Of a stretch of DNA of 64,000 bases, positions 60,434 through 64,000 are shown piece by piece. The notes under the pieces were generated by a model, which saw nothing but the letters and a program-made list of their open reading frames with translations, did not search any database and was not told the origin of the DNA. The stretch comes from Streptomyces sp. P9-A4 (GTDB taxonomy: Bacteria > Actinomycetota > Actinomycetes > Streptomycetales > Streptomycetaceae). Within the stretch, counting starts at the first letter, position 1; each line of letters begins with the position of its first letter. A program made the position numbers and the translations under genes. The stretch covers positions 806,001 to 870,000 of the forward strand of contig NZ_JAZIFY010000001.1 of NCBI RefSeq assembly GCF_036634195.1. Reading direction: 5' to 3'.

Positions 60434-61885
60434 CTACGTTCCGTCGGCCTCGTTCTCTCCGGCCGCCGGTTCGGGTGGGGTCCCGAGCCCTGCGTACGGC
60501 AGGGCGCGCAGCGCCAGCGCCCAGCCGAGGCGGGCCTCGCCGGACTCGCTGGAGCGGCCGGTGAGCTCGGCGACGCGGCCGATGCGGTTGAGCACGGTGT
60601 TGCGGTGGCAGTACAGCTGCTCGGCGGCGCGGGAGGCCGAACAGCCGTGGTCGAGCCAGGCCCGGAGCGTGGTGAGGAGTGCCGCCCGCTCGCCGCCGGT
60701 CGAGAGCACCGGACCGAGGTGGACGGTGACGATCCGTTCGGCGATGTCGGTGCGGCCGCTCAGCAGCACCTGGGCGAGCCGGTCGTCGAAGACGGCGACC
60801 TCGCCGCCGCCGGCCGGGAGGGTACGGAGGGTCTGTTCGGCGAGCCGCAGGGCGCGCCCGGCTTGGGAGAGGCGCTCGAACTCCGGGGAGACCCCGGCGG
60901 TGGCCCCGGTCCGCTCGCGCAGCGCGGCGAGCAACGCGCGCGTGGCCGGGTCCGCCGGGTCAGAAACCCCGCCGGGTCCGACCGCCGACGAACGGCCGGC
61001 GGGCGCGTCGCGGCGGGGCAGCCGCACGATGCCGGCGTACCGACCGGAGCGCGGGCGCCAGAAGGACCACATGCCCTGTGCCTCCAGGACGGGCGCGGGG
61101 TGCGGCGGTGCGGCCGGGTCCTGGGCGGCGACCACGACGACGTACCGGTCGGACGCGGGGACGCCGAGCGCGGCAGCGGCGGCCGAGGCGACGGCCGGGT
61201 CGTCGGCGCGGCCGTCGAGCAGCGCTTCGAAGAGGGCGACGCGCCGGGTGTCCTGGCGGCTCTGGAGTTCCAGTTGGGCGAGCCGGTACGCGTCGGCCAT
61301 CGCGACGGAGTAGCGGTCGATGGTCTCCCAGACGCCGCCGGCCATGTCCAGCTCGATGTCCCGGCTGTCGGACCCGCGCCCCGCGCGGACACGCAGGTGC
61401 TCGGCCATGACCTGCCAGAGGATCCGGCCGCCGCGCCGGTAGGCCTGGAGGACGGTGTCGAGGGGTACGCCCTGCTCGGCACGGCGGCGGCCGGTCTCTC
61501 GGGCCGCCCACTCGAAGTCGCCGCCGGTCGCTTCGAGGCCGCCGAAGTCCTCGAGGGCGCGCAGGAGGTTGTCGCGGCAGATCGCCCACAGGTCGTCGCG
61601 GGTGACGGGGGCCCCGGAGGCGTACGTACCGGAGTGGGCGTGGATGTCGGCGACGGCGCGGTCCGTGAGCCGGTCGATGTCGGCGAGGATCGCGGTGGCG
61701 AGGGAGCGCCGGAGTGCGCCGGAGCCACCGAGACCGCCGAGGGGGGTGTGGCTTCCGCCGGAGCGCGCGCCCGCGCGTGTCGTGGGTGCGGGGGGACCAC
61801 CGGAGCGCGCCGTAGCTCGCTGCATGGGGCCGTCGTCCGGGCGGGTCGCCGCGGGCTCTCCCGGTGCGGCCGAGCTGTGCGTCAT
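60434..61885 (-). CDS. PucR-family transcriptional regulator
   Basis: A 483-residue regulator. The central GGDEF-like/DUF domain covers about residues 75-250 (DLWAICRDNLLRALEDFGG, RRAEQGVPLDTVLQAYRRGGRILWQ). The C-terminal PucR helix-turn-helix (LLTTLRAWLDHGCSASRAAEQLYCHRNTVLNRIGRVAELTG, about residues 405-445) is of the HTH_30 type. The first 40 residues are Gly/Ala/Arg-rich and disordered. ATG 61885 is used; GTG 61894 is just upstream. It is divergent from the acyl-CoA ligase gene, its probable target. Confidence 0.88.
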   Translation of the reverse strand: MTHSSAAPGEPAATRPDDGPMQRATARSGGPPAPTTRAGARSGGSHTPLGGLGGSGALRRSLATAILADIDRLTDRAVADIHAHSGTYASGAPVTRDDLWAICRDNLLRALEDFGGLEATGGDFEWAARETGRRRAEQGVPLDTVLQAYRRGGRILWQVMAEHLRVRAGRGSDSRDIELDMAGGVWETIDRYSVAMADAYRLAQLELQSRQDTRRVALFEALLDGRADDPAVASAAAAALGVPASDRYVVVVAAQDPAAPPHPAPVLEAQGMWSFWRPRSGRYAGIVRLPRRDAPAGRSSAVGPGGVSDPADPATRALLAALRERTGATAGVSPEFERLSQAGRALRLAEQTLRTLPAGGGEVAVFDDRLAQVLLSGRTDIAERIVTVHLGPVLSTGGERAALLTTLRAWLDHGCSASRAAEQLYCHRNTVLNRIGRVAELTGRSSESGEARLGWALALRALPYAGLGTPPEPAAGENEADGT

Positions 61886-62041
61886 GGCTGGCACCGTAAC
61901 GCCGGGATTTGGCGAATGCCACGGGTCGGGTGCGACGGTGGGGCCGCTGCCCAGCTCGGCGGGTCACATGGTGGGCAGCTGCACATGGCTTCCGGGCGGT
62001 GTCACGACGGATTCTGTGCCGTGTCAGCCGTTCGACACCCC

Positions 62042-62062
62042 GTCGTCAACAGAGTTGTCGAC
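62042..62062. promoter_or_regulatory. Near-palindrome upstream of the acyl-CoA ligase
   Basis: GTCGTCAAC-aga-GTTGTCGAC has 9-bp arms with one mismatch, 21 bp before the ATG at 62084. It is a candidate site for the divergent PucR regulator. Confidence 0.4.
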
Positions 62063-62083
62063 TCCGCCTTTCTGGAGCGTGCC

Positions 62084-63571
62084 ATGTCACTGAGCGTCGC
62101 CGGCGTGCTGGGCGAGTCCGCCCGCCACTTCCCGGACCGGATCGCGGTCGTCGAGGGGGCGACCCGGCTCACCTACGGGGAGCTGTGGACGGAGGCGCTG
62201 CGGTGCGCGGCCGGGCTGCGCGAGGCCGGGGTGCGGCCGGGCGACCGGCTGGCGGTGCTGCTGCCGAACACGACGGAGTTCCTCCGCGTGTACTACGGGG
62301 CGCTCGCCGCCGGCGCGACCGTGGTGCCGGTGCACGCGCTGCTCGTCGCGGAGGAGGTGCGGTACGTCCTTGAGCACAGCGGCGCGGTGGGGATCGTGAG
62401 TGGCGGCCCGCTCTGGGCGGTGGCGGACGAGGCGGCGCGGGCCACCGGGGTGCGCGCGTTCCAGGGCGCGCCGTCGGCGGCGGAGCCGCTGGCCGCGCCG
62501 GAGCCGGCGAAGCCCTCGGACCCGGCGGTGATCCTGTACACGAGCGGCACCACGGGCCGTCCGAAGGGGGCACTGCTCACCCATCTCAACATCGTCATGA
62601 ACGCGGCCGTGACCTCGCAGGACCTCCTCGGTCTCGGCGCCGGGGACGTGGTCCTCGGCTGTCTGCCGCTCTTCCACAGCTACGGCCAGACCTGCGCCAT
62701 GAACGGGACGCTCCGCCAGGGCGCGACGCTGGTGCTCATGCCCCGGTTCAGCGGCCCGGCCGCGCTGCGTGTGCTGGCCGACGAGGGCGTGACGGTCTTC
62801 ATGGGTGTGCCGACGATGTACCACGCGCTGGTGGAGGCGGCGGCCGGTTCCGAGCTGCGTCCCGAGGCCCTGCGCGCCGCCGTCTCGGGCGGTGCGGCGC
62901 TGCCGGTCGCCGTCCTCGAACGCTTCGAGGAGACCTTCCGCACCCAGGTCCTCGAGGGGTACGGCCTGACGGAGACCTCGCCGGTCGCCACCTTCAACCA
63001 GCCGCATCTGGGCCGGCGTCCGGGCACCGTCGGGCACCCGGTGTGGGGCGTCGAGGTGGGCATCGCGGACGCGGCCGTCGACCGGAAGACCGTGCTGCTC
63101 GCGGACGGGGAGGTCGGGGAGGTCGTGGTGCGCGGGCACAACGTCTTCGCCGGGTACCTGAACGACCCGGAGGCGACGGCGGCGGCGGTCGTGGACGGCT
63201 GGTTCCGTACGGGTGACCTGGGCGTACGCGACGAAGACGGCTTCCTGCGGATCGTCGACCGCAAGAAGGACCTGGTCATCCGGGGCGGCTTCAACATCTA
63301 CCCGCGCGAGGTCGAGGAGGTGCTCGTACGCCACCCTTCGGTCTCGGAGGTCGCGGTGATCGGCGTCCCCGACGAGGCGAAGGGCGAGGAGGTGTGCGCG
63401 GTGGTGGTACGCAGGGAAGGCGCGGCCCCGCTGTCCGAGGAGGAGCTCGTGAACTGGTCGCGGGAGCGCCTCGGGCGCCACAAGTACCCCCGGATCGTGC
63501 GCTTCGTCGAGGAACTGCCGCTGGGCCCGACGGGCAAGGTCCTGAAGCGCGCGCTGGTGGGGAACGCATAG
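62084..63571 (+). CDS. AMP-forming acyl-CoA ligase (long-chain fatty acid type)
   Basis: Activates a carboxylic acid, probably a fatty acid, to its CoA thioester through an acyl-adenylate. The 495-residue protein has the P-loop YTSGTTGRPKGALLTHLN (about residue 153), GYGLTETSP (A5), GWFRTGDLGVRDEDGFLRIVDRKKDLVIRGGFNIYP (A7/A8 with the Asp and Arg ligands) and PTGKVLKRAL with the catalytic Lys (A10, near residue 489). ATG 62084 follows TGGAGCG. A palindromic terminator follows. Confidence 0.94.
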   Translation: MSLSVAGVLGESARHFPDRIAVVEGATRLTYGELWTEALRCAAGLREAGVRPGDRLAVLLPNTTEFLRVYYGALAAGATVVPVHALLVAEEVRYVLEHSGAVGIVSGGPLWAVADEAARATGVRAFQGAPSAAEPLAAPEPAKPSDPAVILYTSGTTGRPKGALLTHLNIVMNAAVTSQDLLGLGAGDVVLGCLPLFHSYGQTCAMNGTLRQGATLVLMPRFSGPAALRVLADEGVTVFMGVPTMYHALVEAAAGSELRPEALRAAVSGGAALPVAVLERFEETFRTQVLEGYGLTETSPVATFNQPHLGRRPGTVGHPVWGVEVGIADAAVDRKTVLLADGEVGEVVVRGHNVFAGYLNDPEATAAAVVDGWFRTGDLGVRDEDGFLRIVDRKKDLVIRGGFNIYPREVEEVLVRHPSVSEVAVIGVPDEAKGEEVCAVVVRREGAAPLSEEELVNWSRERLGRHKYPRIVRFVEELPLGPTGKVLKRALVGNA

Positions 63572-63580
63572 TCACGGAGT

Positions 63581-63604
63581 CGGGCCACGCGCGCGCGTGG
63601 CCCG
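63581..63604. terminator. 24-bp perfect palindrome terminator
   Basis: CGGGCCACGCG and its exact inverse meet at a CG centre, forming a strong hairpin 10 bp after the acyl-CoA ligase stop. Confidence 0.7.
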
Positions 63605-63676
63605 GGAGAACCGGCCGGGAGAATCCGGTCGGTGAGGAGCGACCGGCAGGTCGGTCGGGGAGAAGGGGTTGCGGCG

Positions 63677-64000
63677 ATGTCGGAGAGCGGTGGGCTCGGT
63701 CCTGAGGTCCGGACACGGGACGGGGCCCTGCGGGGCTCCCTGAAGGACGGAGTGGCCGCCTTCCTCGGTGTGCCGTACGCGCAGGCGCCCGTGGGCCCGC
63801 TGCGGTTCCGGGCGCCGGAACCGGCCGAAGCGTGGGACGGGATCCGGGAGGCCACCGCCTTCGGCCCGACGGCGCCGAAGCGCCCGTACGCCCCGCCGCT
63901 CGACGCCCTCCTGCCGGATCCGGAGGTCGCGGGCGAGGCCTGCCTCAACCTGAACGTCTGGGCGCCGTGGCCACGGGCCGGGGGCGCGGAGCCGGGCGCC
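63677..64000 (+). CDS. Carboxylesterase/lipase family protein, 5' part (runs off window)
   Basis: The first 108 codons of a type-B carboxylesterase. GALRGSLKDGVAAFLGVPYAQAPVGPLRFRAPEPAEAWDGIREATAFGP is the conserved N-terminus, and EACLNLNVWAP is the EDCL-type motif with Ala in place of the usual Asp. The Ser-Glu-His catalytic residues lie beyond the window. ATG 63677 has GAAGGGG upstream. No signal peptide is visible. Confidence 0.88.
   Translation, partial: MSESGGLGPEVRTRDGALRGSLKDGVAAFLGVPYAQAPVGPLRFRAPEPAEAWDGIREATAFGPTAPKRPYAPPLDALLPDPEVAGEACLNLNVWAPWPRAGGAEPGA

Noticed and set aside
59861..62083. Plus-strand frame preceding the acyl-CoA ligase
   Set aside because: Antisense shadow of the YigZ and PucR genes; the ligase has a good start at 62084.

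Overview
The window is chromosomal DNA from a Streptomyces or a very close relative. It is about 73% G+C with extreme GC bias at third codon positions. GTG starts are frequent, neighbouring genes overlap by 4 bp (ATGA/GTGA), and several starts look leaderless. The gene order (murT-gatD, pfkA, tripeptidyl aminopeptidase, urease, biotin, purB, sbcCD) fits the conserved chromosome core. I see no tRNA, rRNA, CRISPR array, prophage, intact transposase or antibiotic cluster.

Layout. 1-4100: end of a TetR-type gene, peptide deformylase, the lipid II amidation pair murT-gatD, and phosphofructokinase. 4168-9020: a CtaG-type membrane protein, a small membrane protein, a cupredoxin lipoprotein with a membrane partner, a divergent ECF sigma/anti-sigma pair, and a DUF3048 lipoprotein. 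9099-12563: PlsC acyltransferase, an NAD-dependent epimerase, and a secreted tripeptidyl aminopeptidase. 12739-17320: a complete ureABCFGD operon on the minus strand. 17504-20525: a Phd-type antitoxin divergent from an unusual ClpP paralogue, a c-di-AMP riboswitch driving an NlpC/P60 wall hydrolase, and an anti-sigma-like ATPase. 20690-25332: biotin genes, bioF divergent from bioB-bioA-bioD. 25400-29578: a VOC protein, a methyltransferase, a GNAT protein, and two tandem CBS/CorC membrane proteins. 29641-37789: a fused mycothiol-type protein, an SGNH hydrolase, purB, mug, ROK and GntR regulators, and an ECF41 sigma factor. 37842-43451: a hydrolase, an EamA exporter, an AraC/GlxA regulator, an oxidoreductase, and a MocR regulator. 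43685-51127: a Tat-secreted PhoD phosphatase behind a probable PHO box, a SWIM/large-repeat protein pair, and a membrane ACT-GNAT protein. 51060-59422: a gamma-family PLP enzyme, two Lrp regulators, a DUF885 protein, and sbcCD. 59666-64000: a YigZ protein, a PucR regulator, an acyl-CoA ligase, and the start of a carboxylesterase.

The most striking non-gene structure is a small mobile-element family. Two full copies of 173 bp (about 98% identical, in opposite orientations) and one internally deleted copy have near-perfect terminal inverted repeats. The full copies are bounded by TA inside CTAG, as expected of IS630/Tc1-type insertions. In all three cases one end lies exactly on the TAG stop codon of a neighbouring gene, so the insertion did no coding damage. 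The most striking gene is the ClpP paralogue, which keeps the catalytic Ser but has Arg and Leu in place of the catalytic His and Asp.

Functionally the window is mainly housekeeping: wall synthesis and remodelling, glycolysis, nitrogen (urease), biotin, purine and DNA repair. Regulators mostly sit next to their likely targets, in divergent pairs with palindromes in the intergenic DNA.
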